A stretch of DNA of 64,000 nt from Leguminivora glycinivorella (GCF_023078275.1 NC_062973.1:22252956-22316955); one strand, 5' to 3'. Counted from the first letter of the stretch, positions 52,303-63,625 are shown. Numbers and translations: made by a program. Notes: generated by a model from the letters alone, not told the origin.

Positions 52303-53544
52303 TTGGGTTGGCAAGAAAGTAATGAGCGAATCATAACCAATATTGTAATTTTTATTTAATTTATTATTTTAATCATTTATCAAAAATATAACGGCCTTCG
52401 TTATCGACTACTTGTCTTCATCGTTCTGGTAAAGAATGAATAGCATCGGCGAAGAAGTTCTTAGGTTTAGATTCAAAAAACTCAGCTATGTACTGTCGTA
52501 GATGGGCTTGATCATCGAACTTTTTTTCATTCAAGGCATTGCTTAGCGATCTGAACAATGCGTAATCCGTAGGTGCCAAGTCTGGAGAGTACGGTGGATG
52601 AGGTATCACTTTCCAACCTAGCTCCAATAGCTTTAGCCGAGTCAATGTGTGGGCGAGCATTGTCGTGTAAGAAAAAAACTTTAGCATGCTGTGGACGATT
52701 CTGACAGATTTTTTGGTTTAAATTTTCAAGCTGATTACAGTATACTGATGCGGTAACAGTCATTCCACTTGGTAGGAGTTCCCAGTGAATAATACCATGA
52801 ATATCCCACCAAACGGACAGCATAACTTTTTTCGGGTGAGGCTCTGTTTTTGGTGCCTCTATTCCTTTTTCATTTGGAGCTAGCCACTGACGTTTGCGTG
52901 TGTGATTTATATATAAGATCCATTTTTCATCTCCAGTGATAAGATGGTCCAACCAGTTGAATGTGCGGCGAAAAGACAGAAGTTCTATGCAGATATCGGC
53001 ACGGCGGTTTAGTTGATCTCTATCAAGTTCGTGCGGTATCTAAAACTGTATTTGTAGTTTTTTCCCAACTCGTGTAAATGTGTTTCTATGGTGACATGAG
53101 AGCAGCCTAACTCGGTAGCAAGAGTACGACTCGTTAGCCTCGGATCTCCTTCAATTAAGGTTTTTAATTTGGCTACATCAATCTTCACCGGTCGACCAGA
53201 CTTAGGTTGATCTGATAATGGAAAGTCGCCACTACGAAACCGCTGGAACCATCGTTTCGCCGTGGCCTCAGACACAACTTCAGGAGCAACACGCTGACAT
53301 ATATTACGCACTGCTTCGGCGGATGAATGGCCAGACTGAAATTCATATAGTAAGCAATGCCTTACATGCACTTTTAATTCGTCCATTTTCTTCCTTCTAT
53401 TAGCTCAGCGACAGCTAGTGAATGACTGACGAGAAACTGTGCGACTCGCCCTTTATATACTTTCGACCATAGAAGATTCTAGAACTCTCTCAAAAATTTT
53501 ATGTGGAATGCAATCGATCGCTCATTACTTTCTTACCAACCCAA
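52303..53544 (-). mobile_element. Mariner element, full length, inactive
   Basis: The 1,242-bp element is flanked by TA (52301-52302, 53545-53546). Its ends read TTGGGTTGGCAAGAAAGTAA and, on the other side in inverse, TTGGGTTGGTAAGAAAGTAA, then TGAGCGA on both: one mismatch in about 27 bp. Length, TIR length, TA target and the transposase inside all fit mariner. The TTGGGTTGG start recalls the mellifera subfamily. Confidence 0.95.
52373..53386 (-). pseudogene. Mariner transposase, DD34D type, three disabling changes
   Basis: Start ATG at 53386 (MDELKVHVRHCLLYEFQSGH). The N-terminal helix-turn-helix region carries ATAKRWFQRFRSGDFPLSD and SGRPVKIDV. Catalytic motifs follow: TGDEKWIL (first Asp, near 52932), LHDNARPH (second, 52662-52664) and SPDLAPTDY (third Asp at TDY, 52565-52567), then FRSLSNALNEKKFDD. 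Breaks: a frameshift near 53040 after LGKNYKYS, another just after HDNARPH near 52645, and TGA at 52418-52420 where Trp is expected after HSLPER. The natural stop is at 52373-52375. Catalytic acids survive, so decay is recent, but it cannot make protein. Confidence 0.93.
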
Positions 53545-53546
53545 TA

Positions 53547-54079
53547 CTTACTGAGTAGTTTCAGTTGTCCGTGTCCTGTGGCTATTTTATAACAGTGACA
53601 ATTGTCGCCCACGATGATAATTCACCGTTCATTGCCTGTTAAACCGAGGAGGTATTGACGCTTAGTAACAATGTTACTTATCAACTCAGAAATAGGCACA
53701 GAATAGTCATTGTCAATATCACTGTGGTGACATAGCCCACTGATATCACTTACTCGTTGGTTAGGTACCATAGCTGCAATTATTTAGTGCAATCTACCGA
53801 ACGCAATCAAAGTTGCCGGCAACTTCAATGGCGCTACCTGTCCCTGGTGTTTCAAACAATTTATCAATACTAAGTAATGATCTGTCAATGTCGCGCCAGG
53901 ATTCCAATGAAAGATGAACAATAGCCCGGTTTCCTGGAGACAAGTTAGATTATTTTGAAGCAATTATGAAATCAATGATGGTAATAGTAATAAATATATT
54001 GTAAAATAATGTGAGACTTGTGAGGTGAGGTGAGGTGACTTAGACAACGCTGTAGTATATAATTTGTAGGGTTGTCTAT
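53547..54079. other. Stretch without recognised gene
   Basis: Unremarkable AT-rich DNA. GTGAGGTGAGGTGAGGTGAC at 54018-54038 is a short (GAGGT)n run. Confidence 0.35.
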
Positions 54080-54985
54080 TGTTTGCCCGACAGTCATTTA
54101 ACATAATATTCATATGCCCGAATCTAACTTGCCTGAATTTCATTTGCCCGAATGATTTGTTTACCATAAAAATTGTATGACATACTGGTTGTTTACCCGA
54201 ATATTACCTTCCATAATGATAGAATGCCATACTATTTGTTAGCCATATTATTAAGTGCAATAATATGGTTTAATATAATATTCAAACGCCATAAACAATT
54301 CTTGCCATATTAATTGTTGCCCATATTATTACCTAACCTACTTTTTGATAGCAGTTTCATTTTCCAGGGGGTAACAGTTCTCACCTAACCTAACCTACTT
54401 TCTGATAGCAGTTTCATTTTCCAGGGAGTCGCAGTTCCAACCTAACCTAACCTACTTTCTGATAGCATTTTCATTTTCCGGGGTCACAGTTCTAACCTAA
54501 CCTAACCTACTTTCTGATAGCAGTTTCATTTTTCAGGGGGTCACAGTTCTAACCTAACCTAACCTACTTTCTGATAGCAGTTTCATTTTCCAGGGGGTCA
54601 CAGTTCTAACCTAACCTAACCTACTTTCTGATAGCAGTTTTATTTTCCAGGGGGTCACAGTTCTAACCTAACCTAACCTACTTTCTGGTCTCTGTGATAA
54701 TTACGCGTTTCGATGATTCTGCCAAATCACATTATGGAAATTGACTTTTCTGGTCGCTAATTTGGAGGACAAATGATGGTATAGAATGTGGTAATTACTG
54801 ATTTCCATGATTCTGACAAGTGACATTATAGGAACTGACTTTATGGGAATAAAAGTTTCTGGCACTTGATTAATATAGTAAACAATGATTATGGCATAAG
54901 ATGTTATGAGAAACAATTTTATGATTGTTGAATAGGGTGGCAAATAAAATTATGGCAAATGAAATTCTGGCAAATGGGGGTATCC
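54080..54985. mobile_element. Imperfect palindromic element around a 57-bp satellite
   Basis: Left of the array the words TTTGCCCGA, CATATGCCCGAAT and GCCATATTATT recur. Right of it are the inverse-type words TTATGGCATAAG, GGCAAATAAAATTATGGCA and TTCTGGCAAATGGGG. The two sides look like decayed inverted arms with the tandem array (54331-54690) as core. Boundaries are approximate. Confidence 0.4.
54331..54690 (+). repeat. 57-bp tandem repeat carrying telomere-like CCTAA
   Basis: CTACTTTCTGATAGCAGTTT recurs at 54338, 54395, 54452, 54508, 54564, 54621 and 54678, a period of 56-57 bp. Each unit has CAGGGGGTCACAGTTC and two or three CCTAA in tandem (ACCTAACCTAACCTA). CCTAA is the complement of the insect telomere repeat TTAGG. 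Six full units plus a partial one. Confidence 0.93.
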
Positions 54986-55018
54986 CAATTTGTAGTAAAT
55001 ACAGAGAGAGAACAAGAT

Positions 55019-55068
55019 GAATGCCCTTACCGAGTTCGAACCTGGGACGAACTGGGGCTGTGATGTAT
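55019..55068 (-). repeat. tRNA-head fragment of the SINE
   Basis: Minus strand reads CCCAGGTTCGAACTCGGTAA with GGGCATTCAT, the B-box part of the SINE head with mutations. The A box and body are missing. Confidence 0.55.
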
Positions 55069-55084
55069 TATACTTACGTAGGTA

Positions 55085-55237
55085 CAGTCGCTATCTGACA
55101 TATTAGAACAAGGACAGCAAATTTGTATGCAATTACTATGCAGCACTGATGCACTCTTATGGATAAAATGTTACCTAATTTCTCATCCGTTTTTGAAGAA
55201 TCAAGAGAGCCATTACCAGTTGGTGTGGTAAAAGAGT
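55085..55237 (+). repeat. Right-half relic of the TTTTCACCACACCAAC MITE
   Basis: GCACTCTTATGGATAAAATG and CCATTACCAGTTGGTGTGGT match the right half of the copy at 41418-41656. The left end is absent. Confidence 0.6.
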
Positions 55238-55408
55238 TTAGGTCGTTATTTAGGTTCTCGAAAATAGATAATTTTAACATTTTACATGTTACGATTTTTG
55301 ATCACCATTTTTGAACACAACACATGTCATGTAGATGTAGTGTAGGGACGCCTGGCCAGAAACAGGCGGGCTGTCGATCACATGATGCGTTCATTCAGCT
55401 CAGGCCCC

Positions 55409-55564
55409 GTAGCCGAATGGCATTTCGGCGACGCGAAACGCCACCGAAACGCCGCAGAAATGTAGTCCGGCTCTGTCGCGCCAATATGCAAGAGCGATAG
55501 AGATAGATAGCAACGAAAGAGTTATTAACGTGAACGTTTCGTGAGCGTTTGTGCATTCGGGTAC
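55409..55564. mobile_element. MITE, GCCGAATGGCA family, copy 2
   Basis: GTAGCCGAATGGCATTTCGG and TGCATTCGGGTAC at the ends. GGCTCTGTCGCGCCAATATG, GCAAGAGCGATAGAGATAGA and TTTCGTGAGCGTTTGTG inside. More complete than 1287-1435. Confidence 0.7.
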
Positions 55565-56160
55565 GCACACAGTTCCCTGGAGTTGGAGCTGCAGGTTACT
55601 GTCCCGGCTGCCCTCCCAGACACTTCTCTCGTCAAATCTTCTCGTTTAACAACAACACAACATATGCCATAGAAAGTATGGCAACATGGTATCCGACTAA
55701 ACAAGTTATAAGTATGTATTTTAATATTTTCTCGAAACCAGCCGGTCGTTAGGGTCCATTTTCCACAGTTTAAAATATTTAAGAGTATTCCTTTCCTTTA
55801 CGAGCGACATTATTTTTACGTTACTGGAGAAAACATTATTTTCTCATTAAACAGAGACGAGGTTAGTTCGGAATAGTGATGTGCCAGAGAATATTCCTCT
55901 AGTTTAAGTATTGCAGACTCTTTTCAGAATATTTTAATTCATTTTTATCACACCAATTATTAAAACGCATGAGAAAGTTGCATTTTATTCTTAAGAGTAC
56001 TTTAAATGATGATTTTGAATAGACATAGACATAGACATCGACATCGTTTATTGGTAGGTCACAATTGTTACTTATTTCTACATATCTTATATCTACTATA
56101 CAATAGAAATACTACACTACTATAGATTTACTATAGAATAGCAAATATGCCCGTGTGGTG
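55565..56160. other. Stretch without recognised gene
   Basis: AT-rich. (TAGACA)n-like ATAGACATAGACATAGACAT at 56022-56041. Nothing else supported. Confidence 0.35.
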
Positions 56161-56400
56161 ACGGGTTAAGAATTTCACCACCCCCTTTCTTCCCGTGGGT
56201 GTCGTAGAAGGCGACTGTGGGATATGGGGTATTTACTTGTGGCGTAGGCGAGAGGCTGGCAACCTGTCACTGCAAAGTCACAGTTTTGTTTTCTGTCAAC
56301 CCCTTATTTGCCAAGAGTGGCATTGAAACTTGAGTAGTTTCATATGCTCTGCCTACCCCTTCATGGGATACAGGCGTGATTGTATGTTATGTTGTTGTTG
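56161..56400 (+). repeat. Interspersed repeat 'GGGATATGGGGTATTTACTTG', copy 3
   Basis: GACGGGTTAAGAATTTCACC, CCCGTGGGTGTCGTAGAAGG, GTCACTGCAAAGTCACAG and CCTTCATGGGATACAGGCGT. Good copy; compare 16963-17195. Inverted scraps lie at 60143-60212 and 62110-62215. Confidence 0.75.
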
Positions 56401-56980
56401 TAGCAAATGTAAAATTAATTAATGTATTTTTTCGCAATTTCAGCATTGGTCCCATAGTAAAACCTTATATTCACTATGCACAGTATGGCTGGTCTTTTTT
56501 ATTTCACAGGGCGGGAATATGAAAAAGCCTTTAAAAAATACCTACGCAAGTAATTACGATCACCGGTCTACTAGGACGTTATCTTGTTCGCGGACTAGCA
56601 AAGTAATTTTCTAAATTTATCACATATTTCCTCAAAATAACGCCTGATTCCATCGATTATTCCACACATCACTATTCAGGAAGATGGTAGATAGACTAAT
56701 TTGTCAGATCGGGACGCAAGCCATGTGGGAATTCTAATTAAAGTTACACAGCATTCGGAACTTACGCTGACGAGCCCGCGAACTTTGATCGTGTTCCCTT
56801 ATAGCCACTTAATCGCGATGCCGTGGTGGTAAGGTTTTTGTCCTATGCTGCATGAGGTAATTATGTGGAATTACATAGTTTGTTTATAGTGCGAAATCTG
56901 GCACATTATTCAAATACAATGCTATCAAATATTTATACATAATGTACTTACTGTAAAACTTTGCACGACAAATGTACAAA
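56401..56980. other. Stretch without recognised gene
   Basis: No coding or repeat signal that I could support. Confidence 0.35.
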
Positions 56981-56982
56981 TA

Positions 56983-58655
56983 CGAGCCCCAATGCAAATG
57001 ATATCGTCTAGTATGAAAAAAATATTATGTCCTAACTTCGACCTCAAAATTCAGGATGAATTAGATGATTAGTAGAACATGTAACATAAAAACAAGAGAG
57101 CTTATAATGCATATTTTATTTATTCAAAACATAAACTAACAATTTTCCTCACTAGTAAACAAAAAAACATAATTTCACCAAATGTAACACTCGCAAAAAT
57201 GTTCGTCTTCAGCGTAGCCGATGCAGAAAAGAACAACTACCACTTGGTGGCGTCACCTTTTGCATCTAAAACGGCCTTAATTCTGAGCGGCATTGTCTAT
57301 ACTCCTCAGGGGTTATTCCATTCCAGACACCCACAAGTTTCTCCTTAAAATCAGCTTTGGATTTAGAAGGATCTTTTCGCAACTTTTTCTTCATTTACCA
57401 CTACAAAGTTTTTATGGGAGACAAGTCTGGACTGCTGGATGGCCATGATATGGTAGGAATTTGTTATTGTTTCAGCCACTCCATCGTTGTCTTGCCAGTA
57501 TGACATAAGGCACCATCTCGTTGAAAAGTAAATCCATTTATATACTTGAACTTTCTTATAGACGGTAGTGAACTCTATTCCAAGACGCTTTTGTATTTCT
57601 CTGCATTGACGGTTCCATCTATAAATTGCAGACATCCCACACCCTGTGCCGACATACAGCCCCAAATCATTTAAAGATGCTGGAAACTACACCTTGCGTT
57701 CAAGACAGTCTTTGTGAAATGCATTTCCTTTATCTTGAATGACTTTACTTCGTTCATCGCCAACTATGACCTCAAATTTGGATTTGTCGCTCCATATTAT
57801 TTTTCGCCACTGATCGGCAGTCCAGTTTCTGTACTTTTGTGCAAATTTCAACCTGTTAGTTTTCTGCTTTTGAGTAAGTAATGGTTTCTGTTTAGCGGTG
57901 TGAAAACCGAAGCCCATTATTTTCATTACTGTCCTTCAGGTATCGACTGAAATGTTTATTTTGATCGCGTCATGCCATAGTTAGGTAAGTTCTCCTGCTC
58001 TTGCATGACGATTTTTCCTGATGATGCTCCTCAAAATCCTGTTTTCTCTTTGGCAGTTATTCTTCGACGGCCAGATTTATTTAAACAGCAGACGGTTCCG
58101 TGTTTTAGTTGATGCTGGATGATTGTATGCGCCGTAGATCTTGGCAAAAAAAGGTCTTTGGATATTTTGGAACGTAGATTTGCCGCTATTGTTACTGGAA
58201 ATTATAATTTTCCTCACTGATTCAGGCACCGACTTACCTCTTGCTATTTTGGTATAAAAATGTTGTAGAATAATTATATTTTTTACAAAATTTACCTTTT
58301 TATGTAGCCGTATATCATATCAGACGACTTATAATATTATTAATTCAATTTAAAATATTATTGTATAATATTAATCTTACTAAACTATTTTTATTTAAAA
58401 TAGACGACCTATTATGCCTCAAATATGAACTAGGCGTATTTTTTTGCTTTAGATATGTTATTTTTATGATATGATTATATTAAAACATATAACATTAGGG
58501 CATTTTGTACGGCGCAAGATTAAACTAGTTTTAATGGCTTAGTGTGTCGTGTATTCCATTTATCATCAAAGTCAATCTGGGTTTAAATACCAGTTTCGGA
58601 AATAAATATCGCACGTTGAAGTGTGACTAGACGATATCATTTGCATTGGGGCTCG
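56983..58655 (-). mobile_element. Tc1-like element, full length, inactive
   Basis: Perfect 30-bp inverted ends start CGAGCCCCAATGCAAATGAT (56983-57012 and inverse at 58626-58655), each next to TA (56981-56982, 58656-58657). The element is 1,673 bp. A decayed Tc1-type transposase fills the middle on the minus strand. The perfection of the ends against the ruined gene suggests that the TIRs were conserved by recent trans-mobilisation or that decay of the gene was fast. Confidence 0.9.
57210..58250 (-). pseudogene. Tc1-like transposase relic, many breaks
   Basis: Fragments in order on the minus strand: ARGKSVPESVRKIIIS near 58240; KPLLTQKQKTNRLKFAQKYR with NWTADQWRKIIWSDKSKFEV at 57700-57926 (first catalytic Asp in WSD); a GCMSAQG and FIDGTVN-like stretch near 57630; QRDGALCHTGKTTMEWL near 57510 (second Asp in RDG); and SPDLSPIKTL near 57400. 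There the third acidic residue (normally E of IENLW) is K. Frames change several times. Beyond doubt inactive. Confidence 0.85.
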
Positions 58656-58657
58656 TA

Positions 58658-58770
58658 TGCAATTCGCAACTTGTGTCGATTTGAATTACTCTACGCTCAT
58701 GTTTTTAATTTATCGCTACTTATTACGAATTTTCTATTTTCTGCACTTGAATCGTACGAGTATGAACTAC
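58658..58770 (-). repeat. Fragment of the GTACATTACGATAC MITE family
   Basis: TTCGCAACTTGTGTCGATTT, TTTAATTTATCGCTACT and TTTTCTGCACTTGAATCGTA match inverted parts of 24949-25272 and of the 2-kb elements. It directly abuts the Tc1-like element. Confidence 0.55.
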
Positions 58771-58781
58771 TGCGCGAACTA

Positions 58782-58927
58782 AGGCCTGATTTAGACGGCG
58801 TGCGAACTCGCGTGCGATTTTAGTTACATTGCGGGCTGTTGAGGTTACATACAATTTTGCACAGCCATCAAATAGCGCAATGTAATAAAACTCGTATGCG
58901 AGTTCTCCTACCGTCTAAATGGGCCCT
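58782..58927. mobile_element. 146-bp MITE, AGGCCTGATTTAGACGG ends
   Basis: AGGCCTGATTTAGACGGCGT and ACTCGCGTGCGATTTTAGTT pair with AACTCGTATGCGAGTTCTCC and ACCGTCTAAATGGGCCCT, imperfectly. ATTGCG and CGCAAT flank the loop. Confidence 0.7.
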
Positions 58928-58929
58928 AA

Positions 58930-60228
58930 CGCGATTGAAATTTAGTGTATCTGTAGTTTAAATTAATGATGTAAACAGCAAGTAAGAAGTAAATTCTCCT
59001 CAACAAGTTCCTATTTTGCATGGGTACCTAACTGTGGTGTGATTCGAATTAATAAAAGCAAGCCTACACGCATCCTTCATTTATGATTAATATGTAACGT
59101 AACTTTATAACTACGTACCTATGTGTAGACCTTAATGTTTGTGTCGATGTAATCTACAAATATACACACATATGTAGTTAGTTACTTACGTCTATCTTCT
59201 GGAGGGGTAAGCAGAGACCATGGATTTTCACTTGCTACGATCCTGACATCTCTCACTTCTTGTCTTCCTTCGTATACCTATATGTATATTATATTGATAC
59301 CTTCTACGCTACGTCTGGTAGCTGTTTAGTGTCGTAAGTTTGGTCTTTTATCAGTCACTTCCACATCATTGCACGGATTAGGAAAGATTTTACGTGAATC
59401 TATGTACATATGTAAAATAACGAACAGATACTTCCCTTTCAGTGGTAAAGTTTATATTTTATAAATTGTAATAATAACGTCTACAATTCTACATATGTAC
59501 AAAACCATAACACACATATCCTTTGTCTATCTTCGATAATGATGAACTTCAAATAACAAGACTGAAAATAATACTTCTACTTATTGTGATTTTTTTTTTC
59601 ATTAATATCAATTCTGCGAGTATTTATTTATAGAGTATCAGTAGTATAGAATGTATCTTACATAAAATATTTTACTCTCATTTAAGTCTGTTGTATCCTT
59701 AGTACAATGCCTCAAGGGCCTATTTTAGACATTAGCTAGCTTTTAAGTTTAGTCTTAGTTTCTTACATAATTATGTAAATATGTTCATGCAAATAAAAAC
59801 AGGATTTTAAGCCTGTTTTTGACGACCCTAGATTAATTCTAAAGAACAAGGGCCATATTGAAAACATTTCGCATTTTATTTGTCACCAAGCAGTGTTCTA
59901 GCCAATAACCGATGGCAACGAACACATAATACTTGTACATACGTTTAACAAAATTGGCGTCTTCCCTTTTTTTCCTTTTAAAATTTCGTTTCATGAATAA
60001 AAGCTTCAGTACCCGAGGGACACTCATCGGATTCGACTCTTAAATTGGATCGGAGTATCCTTAGACACGATACGTCAATGTCCGATCTAAGCCGAGGCCC
60101 GAGGAAGATTCTGACTGGTAGCCAAAATAACATTATTAGCTAACCAGAGATACATCTTCTACGACACCCATGGACAAAAAGGAGGTGGTGAAAATCTTAA
60201 CCCGTCACCAAAGATGATTCATATAGAA
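58930..60228. other. Repeat scraps without recognised gene
   Basis: 59700-59810 has AATGCCTCAAGGGCCTATTT and AATATGTTCATGCAAATAAA, a retroposon-like 3' end also seen near 22369 and 41745. 60143-60212 is an inverted piece of the GGGATATGGG repeat (TACGACACCCATGGACAAAA). No gene. Confidence 0.4.
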
Positions 60229-60292
60229 CTAGCCTTTGCCCGCGGCTTCGCAGACACACACACTTTCCCATTTATAATATTAGTATAGATTT
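60229..60292 (+). repeat. Interspersed repeat TTTGCCCGCGGCTTCGC, short copy 5
   Basis: CTAGCCTTTGCCCGCGGCTT joins directly to CGCAGACACACACACTTTCC and CATTTATAATATTAGTATAG, so the middle is deleted. Confidence 0.75.
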
Positions 60293-60358
60293 ACAATCTA
60301 GAATCGTACCTCAATTTTTTAGCGCCACCTATTAAATACTATCATAACTACGTAAGAT

Positions 60359-61825
60359 GAAATGATACTTCGTAAGATGAAATACAGCAGGAGCCCAGGC
60401 GAAGACGGCATCACAACCGAAGCCCTAAGGGTAGGAGAAACGGAATTAATTGGCCACATCACGAAATTATTTAATAACATTATTCAATCAAAAACTTTTC
60501 CACAGCAAATGTGTCACTCTAATATCATACTGTTATACAAGAAGGGTGACAGGGCTGATATAGGTAATTATCGCCCTATCAGCCTTGTCTCCCACCTGTA
60601 CAAAACTTTTATCAAAATTATAGAAAGCCGTATCTCAGGCCGCCTCGATCGCCACCAACCACCCGATCAAGCAGAATTCAGGCCAGGCCTCTCTACCACT
60701 CTGCAAATCAAATAATTGAAAAATGCCAAGAACATAGACTTCCACTTTATATTGCCTTCATAGATTACTCGAAAGCTTTTGATAGCATCACACACGAATC
60801 CATTTTTACTGCCCTGTTAGACCAAGAAATAGATCCACCTTACATTAATCTCTTGAGCAACATATATAGAAATAGTACCGCCGCCATTAAACTGCAATCA
60901 TCTGGCCCTTCCTTCAAAATAGAGAGAGGAGTTAAGCAAGGAGACCCACTATCGCCGAAACTCTTTACCAGCACTCTGGAACACGTCTTCAGAAAACTTG
61001 CGCCTAGTTGGGGAGAGAAGGGGCTCGTCGTCGGAGAACGCAGATTAACCAATCTACGGTTCGCTGATGACATAGTCGTTTTCTCCTCAACCGCTTCCGA
61101 GTTACAAGAAATGCTTGAAGAACTAAGCACTGCAAGCCTCGAGATTGGACTGAAGATGAATATGTCAAAGACCAAGCTAATGACTAATAGTACACCACGT
61201 AGGATAGAGGTAAGTGGAGAACATGTTGCATATGTCAATGAGTACATTTATTTGGGCCAATTGGTTTCCCTCCAGGCACGTCAAGAAAAAGAGATCGAAA
61301 GACGAATTGAAAACGCCTGGAGGAGCTATTGGTCCATGAAACATCTTATGAAAGGTAATCTTCCGATGACACTCAAATGGAAGCTCATGGACATATGCAT
61401 ACTCCCTATTCTGACCTACGGTGCACAGACTTGGTCTTTGACTAAAGCTCAGAAGTCCAAGCTCGGGGTTTGCCAACGAGCCATGGAGCGTATCATACTA
61501 GGTGTCAAATTGGTGGATCGAGTCCGGAACACCACGCTACGCTCTAAAACTCAAATCGCCGATGTAGCTCGGAAGGCGGCCAAGTTAAAATGGGACTGGG
61601 CTGGTCACGTCTGCCGAATGCCTAATGAGTTGTGGGCCAAACTCACTACAGTGTGGGAGCCCGAAAACTCTGATCGGGGATCCGGCAGACCCCGCCGGCG
61701 ATGGAGGGATGAACTGGACTCCTTCTTGGAGGAATGGTCAGACATAGCACTGGATAGAGATCAGTGGAAAAATTGCGGGGAGGCCTTTGCCCAGCAGTGG
61801 GACACGACGGGCTCCAAATAATAAA
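60359..61825 (+). pseudogene. RTE-like LINE reverse transcriptase, 5'-truncated, one frameshift
   Basis: The upstream frame (60362-60715) opens with KMKYSRSPGEDGITTEAL, then IILLYKKGD and NYRPISLVSHLYK (fingers region). A frameshift near 60690 leads to FIDYSKAFD (60757-60783, catalytic Asp), GVKQGDPLSPKLF and LRFADDIVVF (FADD at 61060-61071, catalytic pair). The C-terminal region follows: SKTKLMTN, YIYLGQ, KEIERRIENAW, PILTYGAQTWSL, WAGHVCRM, GRPRRRWRDEL, and AFAQQWDTTGSK with stop at 61819-61821. The endonuclease and the first part of the reverse transcriptase are missing. The 3' part contains ACTGATGATGCC. Best preserved coding relic here. Confidence 0.88.
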
Positions 61826-62656
61826 TAACTACACTGATGATGCCTACAATTTCTTTCAAAATGACGTGATATCATGAAATTAAAATAAAGAAGCATGTCA
61901 TGTGTTGTTATAAAAAATAAAAACACTTAAAAATATTTCGGGAAAATATGATTTTCGCCACTTCCAGGCTGCGTAACAGCGCCATCTAGTTTCAAACCTA
62001 AAAGGCCCATACATTTCAGGGCTTACCCTTTTTTGTATGGGCTTTGTCTGTCCCGTATTATATATTATCGTCCTTGCCATCACCAAATAAAAATACATAC
62101 ACACATACGTATACTATACTCACACCTGTATTCCCCTAAGGGGTAGGCAAAGCACATGAAACCACTAAAGTATCAGTGCCACTCTTATAAATTAAAGGGC
62201 TGAAACTTGAAAGAACACGGAAATAAAAATGGATAAACAGAAATCAAAATAAACGATGTCGTTCAATTTAAGTTTTGTCAATGGAAGTTATTTTAACAAG
62301 TTCCAATAATAACATTTTATGTTTCCAAAGCTTATCCAAACGGTATATGTATTTGGAAGGAATCCAAACCATTCTCCTCTATGAGGCAAAAATGTCACTT
62401 CAAGTCTCGGCGAAGCAAATGATGTGAGAATATACGTTTTGATATATATTTGCGACCAAAATACATTCGCATTTGTTTGATTAAAATGTGCTCTGTAATG
62501 AAATACATGTTACCTGTGAGGTACAGCGGGACAATTACGATTGGGGGCAATTTTCAACTGATCTATTTTTTTCACGATTTACACTATTAACTTGAGCTAC
62601 ATATCCATTCAACACGCGTGCCTTATATAACCATGAACATTATAATATATTTAATA
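61826..62656. other. LINE 3' flank and repeat scraps, no gene
   Basis: 62110-62215 is an inverted scrap of the GGGATATGGG repeat (CTGTATTCCCCTAAGGGGTA, CAAAGCACATGAAACC). 61930-62060 holds CAGCGCCATCTAGTTTC. No supported gene. Confidence 0.4.
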
Positions 62657-62791
62657 AGGTGCGTTAGGGTAATTTCGAATGACAGAAATGCTCTGGTAAT
62701 TCCGAAAGGGGAATCTTGATATGAAGAAATAATGGTGATTTTTGTGCGACTTTCGAAATTAGACGACTTTCGGAGTTACCCTAATGCACCT
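62657..62791. mobile_element. 135-bp MITE, AGGTGCGTTAGGGTAATTTC ends, copy 2
   Basis: AGGTGCGTTAGGGTAATTTC pairs with GGAGTTACCCTAATGCACCT. The interior is shared with 42707-42842 (GAATGACAGAAATGCTCTGG). Two copies differing by scattered substitutions. Confidence 0.85.
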
Positions 62792-63050
62792 TAATGCAAA
62801 AATTGTAAAACAAGGAAAATAATCGAGTAGTTGAAAGTTGCCCCCCAGTCGTAATAGATCCGCTGTACCTTCCGGAATTTTGGTTTAACGGAGAAATTAT
62901 TACCTATTTGAGTGAGTATGAGGTTAAATCAATTAAAGTATCATTAAACGTGTTGTGCTTAAGGTGTAAAACTTTCTACCAACTAATAATTGGATAAACC
63001 TTTATTTATTAAAGTGAAACAATGACAAAATATACTTGTACAGTTCCTAT
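62792..63050. other. Stretch without recognised gene
   Basis: AT-rich, nothing supported. Confidence 0.35.
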
Positions 63051-63167
63051 GATTAACATCAGTAAAGTTAACGATTCGGGTTTTATATCTATCTTGCTCG
63101 CACTTATAAGATCCCGATAAGAGCCGAAGCCGAAGGGTAAAAGCCGAATCGTTAACTGATGTTAATC
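63051..63167. mobile_element. 117-bp palindromic element, GATTAACATCAGT ends
   Basis: GATTAACATCAGTAAAGTTA then ACGATTCGG is the inverse of CCGAATCGTTAACTGATGTT then AATC, with a small loop-out. GAGCCGAAGCCGAAGGG lies between. Confidence 0.65.
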
Positions 63168-63625
63168 GCACTGTATAATCGCACTTTATATGTACTAGTA
63201 TTCAATAGTTACAAAAATAACTAGTGGCAGGTAGCTACAGGATACTTGCCTCCTAGTCAAATCAGCTTCCTTTTAAGAACTGTCAAAACGAATTTCAACG
63301 TCTTGCTAATATGGAATTAATATGAAATCGAATTGAGTGACGTCACGGTCAATTCAGTTACTTTATATATTTCTACCTGATCTATTAAATAGAAATTGGA
63401 TTTAAAAATTACTTCTATCCATATTTTTCTTATATTTATCTGATGCTTTATTTCGTGCATGGTATAAAATATTTTATTTTAAGTACAGTCAAGTTCCCTA
63501 TTGCTGTCAGTTTAGTTTTTATCATGTAGTTATTTTTCTGTAGTTTCTTAATTGAAATTGGTGTATTAAATAAATTGGAAATTATTAATTTAGAATGTTT
63601 TATATTTGACATAAGTGTATTTGTT
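63168..63625. other. Stretch without recognised gene
   Basis: AT-rich DNA without repeat boundary or coding signal. Confidence 0.35.

Noticed and set aside
60840..61247. Minus-strand 135-residue frame
   Set aside because: Antisense shadow of the reverse transcriptase.
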